This document shows positions 1 to 5,066 of a DNA stretch of 5,066 nucleotides, piece by piece. Every line of letters starts with the position of its first letter. The stretch's first letter is position 1. Below the pieces are notes generated by a model. That model had not been told where the DNA came from. It saw only the letters and a list, made by a program, of their open reading frames with translations, and did not search any database. The stretch is from Solirubrobacterales bacterium (lineage in GTDB: Bacteria > Actinomycetota > Thermoleophilia > Solirubrobacterales > Solirubrobacteraceae). The stretch is taken from positions 1 to 5,066 of the forward strand of contig JAFMRN010000197.1 in the NCBI GenBank assembly GCA_017354065.1. The letters run 5' to 3'. Made by a program: the position numbers and the translations under genes.

Positions 1-149
1 CGGGCCAACCCTGGCCTGAGCAGCTCGTCCACGCCGCCGCGCTGGCCGCGGCCGCGGTCCGGGCGCCGCTGGCGGGCAGCGTCGATCTGGACGTTTACCG
101 CCGCTACCTGGCGAACGTCCGTGCGGAGCCGTTGGGAGCGCTGCGCTGA
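1..149 (+). CDS. C-terminal end of a probable PfkB-family sugar-phosphate kinase (partial, 5' end outside window)
   Basis: An open frame enters from the left edge (first whole codon at position 3) and ends at TGA 147-149, giving the last 48 residues of a protein. The visible part is an alanine-rich helix (HAAALAAAAVRAPLAGSVD) followed by LDVYRRYLANV. This resembles the final helices of PfkB-type 1-phosphofructokinase/tagatose-6-phosphate kinases, where an alanine-rich helix follows the GAGD catalytic motif. The catalytic part lies upstream, so the family call rests on this tail and on context. The stop codon overlaps the aldolase start by one base (TGATG), so the two are surely co-transcribed and probably translationally coupled. 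Kinase plus ketose-bisphosphate aldolase is the classic pair for tagatose-6-phosphate or fructose-phosphate breakdown. The kinase could act on either sugar phosphate; nothing visible decides it. It could also be an unrelated protein with a similar helical tail. Confidence 0.65.
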   Translation, partial: GQPWPEQLVHAAALAAAAVRAPLAGSVDLDVYRRYLANVRAEPLGALR

Positions 150-994
150 TGGCGCTGATCTCCACCGGACAGCTCGTATCCGCCGCGCAGGCGCGCCAAG
201 GCGCCGCGCTGGCCTTCAACGTGATCGGGCTCGAGCATGCCGAGGCGATCGTCGCCGGCGCCGAGGCCGCCGGCGAGGCGGTGATCCTGCAGGTATCGGA
301 GAACACGATCACCTACCACGGCGGGCTGGCCGGAATCGGCTCCGCGATGGTCGGCCTGGCGCGGCAGTCCTGGATCGACATTGCCGTGCACCTCGACCAC
401 GCGACCAGCCCGGGCCTTGTGTTTGAGGCGATCGGACTCGGGTTCGGGTCCGTGATGTTCGACGCCGCGGCGCTGTCATACGCGGACAACGTCGCCAACA
501 CGGTCGCGGTAGCGGCCGAGGCACAGGCCCAGGGGGTCTGGGTGGAGGCCGAGCTCGGTGAGATCGGAGGCAAGGACGGCAACCACGAAGTCGGGGTCGG
601 CACCGACCCCGCGGAGGCGGCCGCCTATGTCGCTGCGACCGGCGTCGACGGGCTGGCGGTGGCGGTCGGCACATCCCACGCGATGGTCAGCACCGGGGCG
701 ACCCTGGACTTCGAGCTGATCGCGCGGCTCCGTGAGGCGGTGCCCGTCCCGCTGGTACTGCACGGCGCCTCGGGGGTCAGCGAGCCTGACATGCTGATCG
801 CGGCCGCCCACGGCATCGCGAAGATCAACGTCGCCACGCGCCTGAACGTCGCCTTCAGCGCCGCCCTGCGACGTGCGCTGGCCGAACGGCCGGAGGCGGT
901 CGACCCGCGCGCCTATCTGGGCGCGGGGCGCGCGGCGGTCCGGGACGAGGTTGCCGGGCTGCTGACGCGCTTGGCGTCGCGCGCGACTACTTGA
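149..994 (+). CDS. Class II ketose-bisphosphate aldolase (tagatose-1,6- or fructose-1,6-bisphosphate aldolase, KbaY/GatY/FbaA-like)
   Basis: This 281-residue cytoplasmic zinc enzyme should cleave a ketohexose bisphosphate into dihydroxyacetone phosphate and glyceraldehyde 3-phosphate. The length is close to KbaY/GatY (about 285). Class II landmarks are in order: FNV near residue 24, VHLDHA with catalytic Asp83 and zinc ligand His84, VEAELGEIGG (acidic residues 133/135), AVGTSHAM with His177, LVLHGASGV with His205, and KINVATRLN (225-233), which binds substrate phosphate. All expected metal ligands are present, so it looks active. The start is ATG 149, preceded by GGGAG at 134-138 and overlapping the upstream kinase stop. 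The sequence alone does not separate tagatose from fructose specificity. The neighbouring kinase and the amino-sugar locus favour tagatose-1,6-bisphosphate. GTSHAM differs slightly from the GTAHG usual in characterised tagatose aldolases. The 3' end overlaps the oppositely oriented permease gene by 8 bp. Confidence 0.93.
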   Translation: MALISTGQLVSAAQARQGAALAFNVIGLEHAEAIVAGAEAAGEAVILQVSENTITYHGGLAGIGSAMVGLARQSWIDIAVHLDHATSPGLVFEAIGLGFGSVMFDAAALSYADNVANTVAVAAEAQAQGVWVEAELGEIGGKDGNHEVGVGTDPAEAAAYVAATGVDGLAVAVGTSHAMVSTGATLDFELIARLREAVPVPLVLHGASGVSEPDMLIAAAHGIAKINVATRLNVAFSAALRRALAERPEAVDPRAYLGAGRAAVRDEVAGLLTRLASRATT

Positions 995-1865
995 CAGAGC
1001 CGGCGGTCAGCCCGCCGACAACCCGTCCTTCGATCAGCGCGAACAGGATGATCACCGGGACGGTCGCGATCAGCGCCCCGGCGAACAGGTGGCCCCAGTC
1101 GATCGAGTACTGGCCGATGTAGTTGTTGACGGCCACGGTCAGCGGCTGGCGGCCGCTTGACTGCCCGAGGGTGAAGGTCAGCGCGACCATGAACTCGTTC
1201 CAGGCGGCGATGAAGGTGAAGATCAGCGCGGTCACGATGCCGGGCGCCGCCAGTGGCAGCGTGATCCGCCCCAGCGCCGAGAGCCGGCTACAGCCGTCCA
1301 GCATCGCGGCCTCCTCAAGCTCGACCGGGATCGAGGCGAAGTAGGCGTTCAGGATCCAGACCGCGAAGGCCAGGTTGAAGCCGGCGTTGATCAGGATCAG
1401 CTCCAGCGTCGAGGAGCCGACGTTGAAGTTCAAGAACTCGCGCTGGATGCCCACCAGCATTGAGGCCGGCTGGAACATCTGGGTCGCCAGCACCAGCACC
1501 AGGAACACGCCACGGCCGCGGAAGCGGTGTCGCGCGCTGTAGAACGCGGCGGGGATGGCCACCGCCAGCACCAGCACGGTCGCGCCGCCGGCGATCAGCA
1601 GGCTGGTGACCAGGTTCCCGCCGAAGCCGGTCGACCAGATCGACGTGAAGTTGTGGAAGTCCAGGCTTGAGGGCAGCAAGTTGGGCGCCAGCAGCTGGGA
1701 TGCGGGGCGCAGAGCCGCGACCGCCATTTCCAGGTACGGCAGGATGAACAGCACGGCGATGCCGTAGGCCAGCACGCTGAGCATCAGCTTCGTGGAGCTG
1801 ATCCGCCGGCGCGTACGTTGTCTCCTAAGCCGGGCTTCGCTGAGTGATGCGGTGGTGACGCTCAT
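987..1865 (-). CDS. ABC sugar transporter inner-membrane permease, MalG-type (CUT1 family)
   Basis: This 292-residue integral membrane protein is the second permease subunit of the importer. A basic N-terminal tail (ARLRRQRTRRR, residues 11-21) is followed by hydrophobic segments at roughly 30-50, 86-110, 118-140, 152-172, 208-230 and 259-279, the six-helix pattern of MalG-like permeases. The EAA loop that docks the ATPase is clear at about 184-206 (EEAAMLDG, then ITLPLAAPG). The C-terminal AWNEFMVALTF (221-231) is typical of MalG/UgpE. The start is ATG at 1865-1863, overlapping the upstream permease stop as ATGA. A strong Shine-Dalgarno GGAGGG lies at 1876-1871, five bases before the start. 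It is the last gene of the importer operon. Its stop (TAG, 989-987) lies inside the 3' end of the convergent aldolase. No ATPase gene follows it. Confidence 0.95.
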   Translation of the reverse strand: MSVTTASLSEARLRRQRTRRRISSTKLMLSVLAYGIAVLFILPYLEMAVAALRPASQLLAPNLLPSSLDFHNFTSIWSTGFGGNLVTSLLIAGGATVLVLAVAIPAAFYSARHRFRGRGVFLVLVLATQMFQPASMLVGIQREFLNFNVGSSTLELILINAGFNLAFAVWILNAYFASIPVELEEAAMLDGCSRLSALGRITLPLAAPGIVTALIFTFIAAWNEFMVALTFTLGQSSGRQPLTVAVNNYIGQYSIDWGHLFAGALIATVPVIILFALIEGRVVGGLTAGSVK

Positions 1866-2782
1866 CCGAGCCCTCCGTCCTTGGTGGTCACGCGCAGGAA
1901 CGCCAAGGCGATGATCACGACCAGCACGAAGTTCGCGACTGACAGCGCCGCCGACTCACCGACCCAGGACTGCTTCAGGATGAACATCATCGTCGTGCTG
2001 GTGCTCGTCGAATAGCCGGGGCCGCCGCGGGTCATCTCCCAGATGATCGGGAACGAGTTGAACACGTTGATGATGTTGATCAGCGTCGCCACCAGCAGGG
2101 AGGGGCGCAGCAGCGGCAGCGTGACCGACAGGTAGGACCGCCACCTGCCGGCACCGTCGACCCGGGCCGCCTCATGTACCTCATCCGGGATTCCCTGGAG
2201 CCCCGCCAGCAGTGCATAGGTGGAGAACGGCAGGGAGACGAACACCGCCACGCCCATCATGCAGATCATCGCGGTGCCCGGCGAGCCGAGCCAGTCCGCC
2301 TGGTGGCTGCCCATCTGGTGCACGATCCCGAACGCGTGCAGCACGACGTTGATCGCGCCGCTGTTGGGGTCCAGCGCCCAGCGGAACACCAGCGCGGTGA
2401 CCATCACCGACGCCGCCCACGGCGCGATCAGTGCCGACCGCGCGATCCGCCGGCCCGGAAAGCGCGTGTTGAACAGCTGCGCCAGTGCCAGTGCGATCAC
2501 CATCGTCACGCCGACCACGAGCGCGACCCACAGCAGCGTCCGCACCACGACCCCGCCGAGCGCGGGCTCCTGTAACAGGCTGTGGTAGTTCTTCCAGCCC
2601 GCGCCACCGGTGCTGAAGCCATCCGAGGCGATGTTGGTGAAGGAGGTCTTCACCATCACCACAACCGGCCACAGCACGATCGCGACGATCAACGCCACCG
2701 CCGGCCCGATCCAGGGCAGCGGTCGCAGTGCTTGCTTTACCCCTGCCAGCCTGCGCTTCGGGGTTGTGGCGACCGCCGTCAC
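1862..2782 (-). CDS. ABC sugar transporter inner-membrane permease, MalF-type (CUT1 family)
   Basis: This 306-residue integral membrane protein is the first permease subunit of the importer. Hydrophobic helices lie at about 23-46, 80-103, 115-136, 168-192, 227-247 and 279-297. The EAA ATPase-docking loop is at about 201-226 (EVHEAARVDGAGRW, then TLPLLRPSL). The MTRGGPGYSTST stretch (250-261) is the family's usual GGPG periplasmic-side motif. The start is GTG at 2782-2780, not ATG. Its first base is the last base of the binding-protein stop codon (TAGTG), so translation is probably coupled. A weak purine-rich stretch (AGAAGAG) precedes it within the end of the binding-protein gene. The stop overlaps the MalG-type gene by 4 bp (ATGA). 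With the lipoprotein and the MalG partner it forms a heterodimeric amino-sugar or oligosaccharide channel. Confidence 0.95.
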   Translation of the reverse strand: MTAVATTPKRRLAGVKQALRPLPWIGPAVALIVAIVLWPVVVMVKTSFTNIASDGFSTGGAGWKNYHSLLQEPALGGVVVRTLLWVALVVGVTMVIALALAQLFNTRFPGRRIARSALIAPWAASVMVTALVFRWALDPNSGAINVVLHAFGIVHQMGSHQADWLGSPGTAMICMMGVAVFVSLPFSTYALLAGLQGIPDEVHEAARVDGAGRWRSYLSVTLPLLRPSLLVATLINIINVFNSFPIIWEMTRGGPGYSTSTSTTMMFILKQSWVGESAALSVANFVLVVIIALAFLRVTTKDGGLG

Positions 2783-4014
2783 TAGCTCTTCTGGGCGACC
2801 TGCTGGATCGATGACAGGACCTTGCTCGGGTTGCCGGACAGCGCGGTGCCGAGCTGGTTCTGGATCTGGGTCTTGACCTGGGCCCAGGCCGGAGCGCTCG
2901 GGTACTGCACCGACTTGGGGAGCGCCTTGAAGAACGAGCCGTAGGTGGGGGAGGACTTCAACGTGTTGGACGCCGAGGTCGTGGCCGGCAGCAGCTGGTA
3001 CTCCTTGACGAACTGCAGCTGGTACTTGTCCTGGTAGGCGAAGTCCAGGAACTTCTTGATCGCGGCCTGGTGTCCGTTCTGCTTGAAGGCCGCGACGTTG
3101 TCACAGACCCCGAGCGTCGAGTTCAGCGCGCCGGTCTTACCCGCGATCGGGACAGAGCCCCAGTCCTTAGGCCCCAGCGAACCGCCGCTCTTGATGATCG
3201 GCAGCAGCGCCGGCGAGCCGTTGATCATCCCGATCTTGCCCGCCGCGAACTGCTCCCACAGCGTGGTGCGGTTCTTGGTCGCCGGGTTCGGCTCGGTGTC
3301 ACCGGCGTTCACCATCCCCTTCAGGAACGTCAGCGCGGCCGCGTTCTGCGGGCTGTTGATCGTCCAGTTGGAGCCCTTCATGTAGCCGCCGCCGTCACCG
3401 AGGAACCACAGCAGCGCCTCCGCTTGAGCCTCCTCCGGGCCGAGCGGCAGACCGAACCCGATCTTGCCCAGCGCCTTGATCTTGGCCGCGTCGGCCTGGA
3501 CTTGCGCCCAGGTCGTGGGCGGGCCGGAGATGTGGGCCTGGGCGAACAGCTTCTTGTTGTAGAACAGCGTCCGCGTGCTGGTCGTGAACGGCATGCCGTA
3601 CTGGGTGTTGTTGTAGCTGCCCTGGGACTTGAACACCGGCAGCAGGTTGCCGGTGTTCGACAGCACCTGGCTCGCCGGGTACAGCAGTCCCTGCTGGGCG
3701 TACTGGGAGAAGTAGTCGCCCTCCGTGATGTCCGGGAACTGATGGTTCTGGACCATCGTCTGGACCTGGTTGTCGAAGTTGTTCCAGTTGATCGTCGTGA
3801 CCTTCACGGTGATCTTCGGATTCGCGCGATGGAAGGCGGTCGCGATGCTCTGCCAGTACTTCTGGCTGGTGTTCTTCGGACCGGTTCCATAGTCGGCCGC
3901 GACCAGCTTCAAGGTCACGGGGCCGTTACCGCCCGACGACGAGCTGCCACACCCGCCCACAGCGATCGCTGCCGCGGCGGCTGTCAGCGCCGCTTCCATC
4001 ACCCTGCTCCTCAT
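2782..4014 (-). CDS. Extracellular solute-binding lipoprotein of a CUT1 ABC sugar importer
   Basis: This 410-residue family 1 solute-binding protein (MalE/UgpB-like) captures the sugar outside the membrane and delivers it to the two downstream permeases. The N-terminus is a short lipoprotein signal: MRSR, an alanine-rich core, and lipobox VGGC with Cys22 as the lipidated residue. A Ser/Gly linker (23-31) follows. Family landmarks include FPDITEGDYFSQYAQQGLLYP (93-113), YGMPFTTSTRTLFYNKKLF (139-157), TTWAQVQADAAKIK (167-180) and WEQFAAGKIGMINGSPAL (253-270). The start at ATG 4014-4012 is supported by GGAGGA at 4026-4021, six bases upstream. A later Met6 would remove the positive MRSR charge needed for export. 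Aromatic residues such as W204 and W218 may stack on sugar, which is inference. The ligand is likely an N-acetylhexosamine or its oligomer because the divergent gene is nagA and both promoters carry amino-sugar operators. Confidence 0.93.
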   Translation of the reverse strand: MRSRVMEAALTAAAAAIAVGGCGSSSSGGNGPVTLKLVAADYGTGPKNTSQKYWQSIATAFHRANPKITVKVTTINWNNFDNQVQTMVQNHQFPDITEGDYFSQYAQQGLLYPASQVLSNTGNLLPVFKSQGSYNNTQYGMPFTTSTRTLFYNKKLFAQAHISGPPTTWAQVQADAAKIKALGKIGFGLPLGPEEAQAEALLWFLGDGGGYMKGSNWTINSPQNAAALTFLKGMVNAGDTEPNPATKNRTTLWEQFAAGKIGMINGSPALLPIIKSGGSLGPKDWGSVPIAGKTGALNSTLGVCDNVAAFKQNGHQAAIKKFLDFAYQDKYQLQFVKEYQLLPATTSASNTLKSSPTYGSFFKALPKSVQYPSAPAWAQVKTQIQNQLGTALSGNPSKVLSSIQQVAQKS

Positions 4015-4020
4015 GCGCTC

Positions 4021-4026
4021 TCCTCC
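4021..4026 (-). promoter_or_regulatory. Shine-Dalgarno sequence of the solute-binding protein gene
   Basis: On the minus strand GGAGGA (read 4026 to 4021) continues into GAGCGC and then ATG at 4014-4012. Spacing is six bases. It fixes the start at this ATG rather than the in-frame ATG five codons later. Confidence 0.85.
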
Positions 4027-4047
4027 GGCGTCGTTGGACGTGCGCGA

Positions 4048-4076
4048 AACCTACCGCGTCGACCCGTAGTTGTCTA
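4048..4076 (-). promoter_or_regulatory. Predicted sigma-70-type promoter of the ABC importer operon
   Basis: On the minus strand TAGACA (4076-4071) matches the TTGACA -35 consensus at 5 of 6 positions. After exactly 17 bases comes TAGGTT (4053-4048), which fits the TAnnnT -10 pattern. The start would fall near the A at 4041, giving a leader of about 27 nt that contains the GGAGGA ribosome site. The -35 lies inside the left TCTAGA palindrome, so a repressor bound there would block polymerase. This is a prediction from sequence; the -10 is only a moderate match. Confidence 0.55.
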
Positions 4077-4083
4077 GACCAAA
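4068..4083. promoter_or_regulatory. DasR/NagR-type operator (dre-like), importer-proximal copy
   Basis: The core TTGTCTAGACCA (4070-4081) is an imperfect inverted repeat centred between 4075 and 4076. The published operator consensus for GntR/HutC-family amino-sugar regulators DasR and NagR is close to ACTGGTCTAGACCAGT; here the centre GTCTAGACCA agrees, with one G-to-T change in the left arm (TTGTCT instead of TGGTCT) and weaker flanks. It overlaps the predicted -35 of the importer promoter. Effectors for this family are typically phosphorylated amino sugars such as GlcN-6-P or GlcNAc-6-P. No regulator gene is in the window. Confidence 0.8.
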
Positions 4084-4091
4084 TTCAGCCG

Positions 4092-4120
4092 TTAACAATC
4101 GGCTCATCTGCTGGTATGGT
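4092..4120 (+). promoter_or_regulatory. Predicted sigma-70-type promoter of nagA
   Basis: TTAACA (4092-4097) matches TTGACA at 5 of 6 positions. A 17-base spacer leads to TATGGT (4115-4120), a TAnnnT -10. The expected start is A4128 or G4129, which coincides with the GTG start codon at 4129, so the mRNA is probably leaderless. The -10 is embedded in the right TCTAGA palindrome, so binding there would repress nagA. Confidence 0.65.
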
Positions 4121-4130
4121 CTAGACCAGT
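4115..4130. promoter_or_regulatory. DasR/NagR-type operator (dre), nagA-proximal copy
   Basis: TGGTCTAGACCA (4117-4128) is a perfect 12-bp palindrome centred between 4122 and 4123. With its flanks (TATGGTCTAGACCAGT) it matches the known DasR/NagR operator ACTGGTCTAGACCAGT in all but the first two or so positions. It covers the predicted nagA -10, the probable transcription start and the first bases of the GTG codon, the expected place for a repressor site. It is the better-conserved of the two copies, so it probably binds more tightly. The neighbouring nagA gene fits an amino-sugar regulon. Confidence 0.9.
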
Positions 4131-5066
4131 GAAGGACCTCGCGCGATCCCTGGACGGACCCCTCGGCGTGGAGGCTGCCGTCGTTGACGGCACGCTTGTT
4201 CCCGGCGATGTGACCGTCGCCGGCGGGCGCGTGAGCGGCGTGGGCGTAACGCCGGCGGAGGGGGCGTTCGGCATTGCGGTGCCGGGCTTCATTGATGCCC
4301 ACATCAATGGCTTCGCCGGTGTCGATTTTCTCGGCGCCGGGCCCGAGGACTACGCGCGTGTTGCCGGCCCGCTGGCCGCGACCGGCGTGACCGCCTACCA
4401 GCCCACGTTCGTCACCTCGGCCCCTGAGGTGCTGACCCGCGCGATCAGCGTGCTGGCCGCGCCGGCGCCGCAGGGGCCGCGGATCCTCGGCGTGCACCTT
4501 GAGGGCCCGTTCATCTCCCCGCAGTGGATCGGCGCGCACGATCCGGCCTTTGTGCTCGCGCCCGACCAGGCGCTGGCCGAGCGGCTGTGTGAGGCCGGCC
4601 CGGTCACGATGGTGACCCTCGCACCCGAGCGTCCCGGCGCGCTGGAGCTGATCGACTTCCTGGTGGGCCAGGGGATCGCCGTGTCCTGTGGCCACTCGGA
4701 CGCGACCGCGGAACAGGCGCACGCGGCCTTTGACCGCGGAGCCCGCGCGATCACGCACATCTACAACGGCCACCGGCGCTGGCAGGCGCGCGACCCCGGG
4801 CTGGCGGGCGCCGCGCTGGTGCGTCCCGAGGTCACCGTGCAGGCGATTGTGGACGACGTGCACCTGGCGCCGGAGACCGCGACCGCCACCGCCCGCGCCG
4901 CCGGCGAGCGCTTCTCGCTGGTGACCGACGCGATTGCCGCCGCCGGCATGCCTGACGGCGTCAGCCAGCTCGGGCACCAGGCGGTGATAGTGCGCAACGG
5001 CGAGGCCCGCGTGGCCAACGGGTCGCTGGCGGGCAGCGTCCTGAAGATGGACCGCGCGCTGGACAA
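4129..5066 (+). CDS. nagA: N-acetylglucosamine/N-acetylgalactosamine-6-phosphate deacetylase (partial, 3' end outside window)
   Basis: This cytoplasmic amidohydrolase-superfamily metalloenzyme removes acetate from GlcNAc-6-P or GalNAc-6-P. The first 312 residues are present; the family usually has about 380, so about 70 are missing beyond the edge. Landmarks: PGFIDAHINGFAGVDF (H58, N60), HLEGPFIS with metal ligand Glu125, His137, CGHSD with His189, THIYNG with His210, Arg221, VDDVHLAPE with His245, VTDAIAAAG with catalytic Asp267, and LAGSVLKMDRAL near the end. Glu125, His137, His189, His210, Arg221, His245 and Asp267 all align with E. coli NagA Glu131, His143, His195, His216, Arg227, His251 and Asp273 at a constant offset of six. 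GTG 4129 is chosen because the promoter places the mRNA start there; no Shine-Dalgarno precedes it. GTG 4168 is a possible shorter start. Whether the substrate is GlcNAc-6-P or GalNAc-6-P (AgaA role) is not decided by sequence. Confidence 0.93.
   Translation, partial: MKDLARSLDGPLGVEAAVVDGTLVPGDVTVAGGRVSGVGVTPAEGAFGIAVPGFIDAHINGFAGVDFLGAGPEDYARVAGPLAATGVTAYQPTFVTSAPEVLTRAISVLAAPAPQGPRILGVHLEGPFISPQWIGAHDPAFVLAPDQALAERLCEAGPVTMVTLAPERPGALELIDFLVGQGIAVSCGHSDATAEQAHAAFDRGARAITHIYNGHRRWQARDPGLAGAALVRPEVTVQAIVDDVHLAPETATATARAAGERFSLVTDAIAAAGMPDGVSQLGHQAVIVRNGEARVANGSLAGSVLKMDRALD

Noticed and set aside
2174..2588. Overlapping 122-133 residue open frames on the + strand inside the MalF-type permease
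   Set aside because: They are His/Arg-rich translations of permease codons in the wrong strand, with no recognisable domain or start signal.
3997..3999. Alternative ATG (Met6) start for the binding protein
   Set aside because: It would lose the basic MRSR n-region of the signal peptide, begin with an acidic residue and sit further from the GGAGGA ribosome site.
3070..4077. 335-residue open frame on the + strand opposite the binding-protein gene
   Set aside because: It is antisense to a well-supported lipoprotein gene, is rich in Arg/Leu/Val with low-complexity composition, shows no family motif and starts without a credible ribosome site. It is a GC-rich shadow frame and would also run through the divergent promoter.
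4051..4977. 308-residue open frame on the - strand opposite nagA
   Set aside because: It covers the whole divergent operator region and lies antisense to a gene whose catalytic residues are all conserved. Its composition (Arg, Gly, His, Ala) is typical of a complementary-frame artefact.
1..5066. Possible undescribed defence, mobile or RNA-based system
   Set aside because: No direct repeats, transposase, tRNA-like or riboswitch-like structure was seen, and nearly every base is explained by familiar sugar-metabolism genes or their divergent promoter region. The only non-coding gap over 100 bp is the operator region.

Overview
The window is GC-rich with strong G/C preference at third codon positions. 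Gene starts are tightly packed (TGATG, TAGTG and ATGA overlaps), and the only real intergenic gap is about 114 bp. The lipoprotein-dependent CUT1 sugar transporter without an adjacent ATPase, the DasR/NagR-type operators (core TGGTCTAGACCA) and the protein style all point to a high-GC actinobacterium. A deep-branching group such as the Thermoleophilia/Solirubrobacterales is possible, but the sequence does not prove it.

Layout from left to right. Positions 1-149 hold the 3' end of a sugar-phosphate kinase, probably PfkB family (+). It is translationally coupled to a complete class II ketose-bisphosphate aldolase at 149-994 (+). The aldolase converges tail-to-tail, with an 8-bp overlap, on a three-gene ABC importer operon read leftward: solute-binding lipoprotein (2782-4014), MalF-type permease (1862-2782) and MalG-type permease (987-1865). 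A divergent promoter region at 4015-4128 separates this operon from a rightward N-acetylhexosamine-6-phosphate deacetylase gene (nagA, 4129 to beyond the window end).

The divergent region is the most informative part. It carries two copies of a TCTAGA-centred palindrome that match the known operator of GntR/HutC-family amino-sugar regulators (DasR, NagR). One overlaps the -10 region and start of nagA. The other overlaps the predicted -35 of the importer operon. Each promoter therefore seems to have its own operator.

Taken together this is an amino-sugar catabolic locus. The importer brings in an N-acetylated amino sugar or oligosaccharide, and NagA removes the acetyl group after phosphorylation. 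The kinase plus ketose-bisphosphate aldolase would finish the pathway if the sugar is of the galactosamine type (tagatose-6-P to tagatose-1,6-bisP to triose phosphates). Glucosamine catabolism does not need a dedicated kinase and aldolase. The GalNAc reading is an inference, since the amino-sugar kinase, deaminase and regulator are not in the window. I see no wholly new system, RNA gene, mobile element or CRISPR array.
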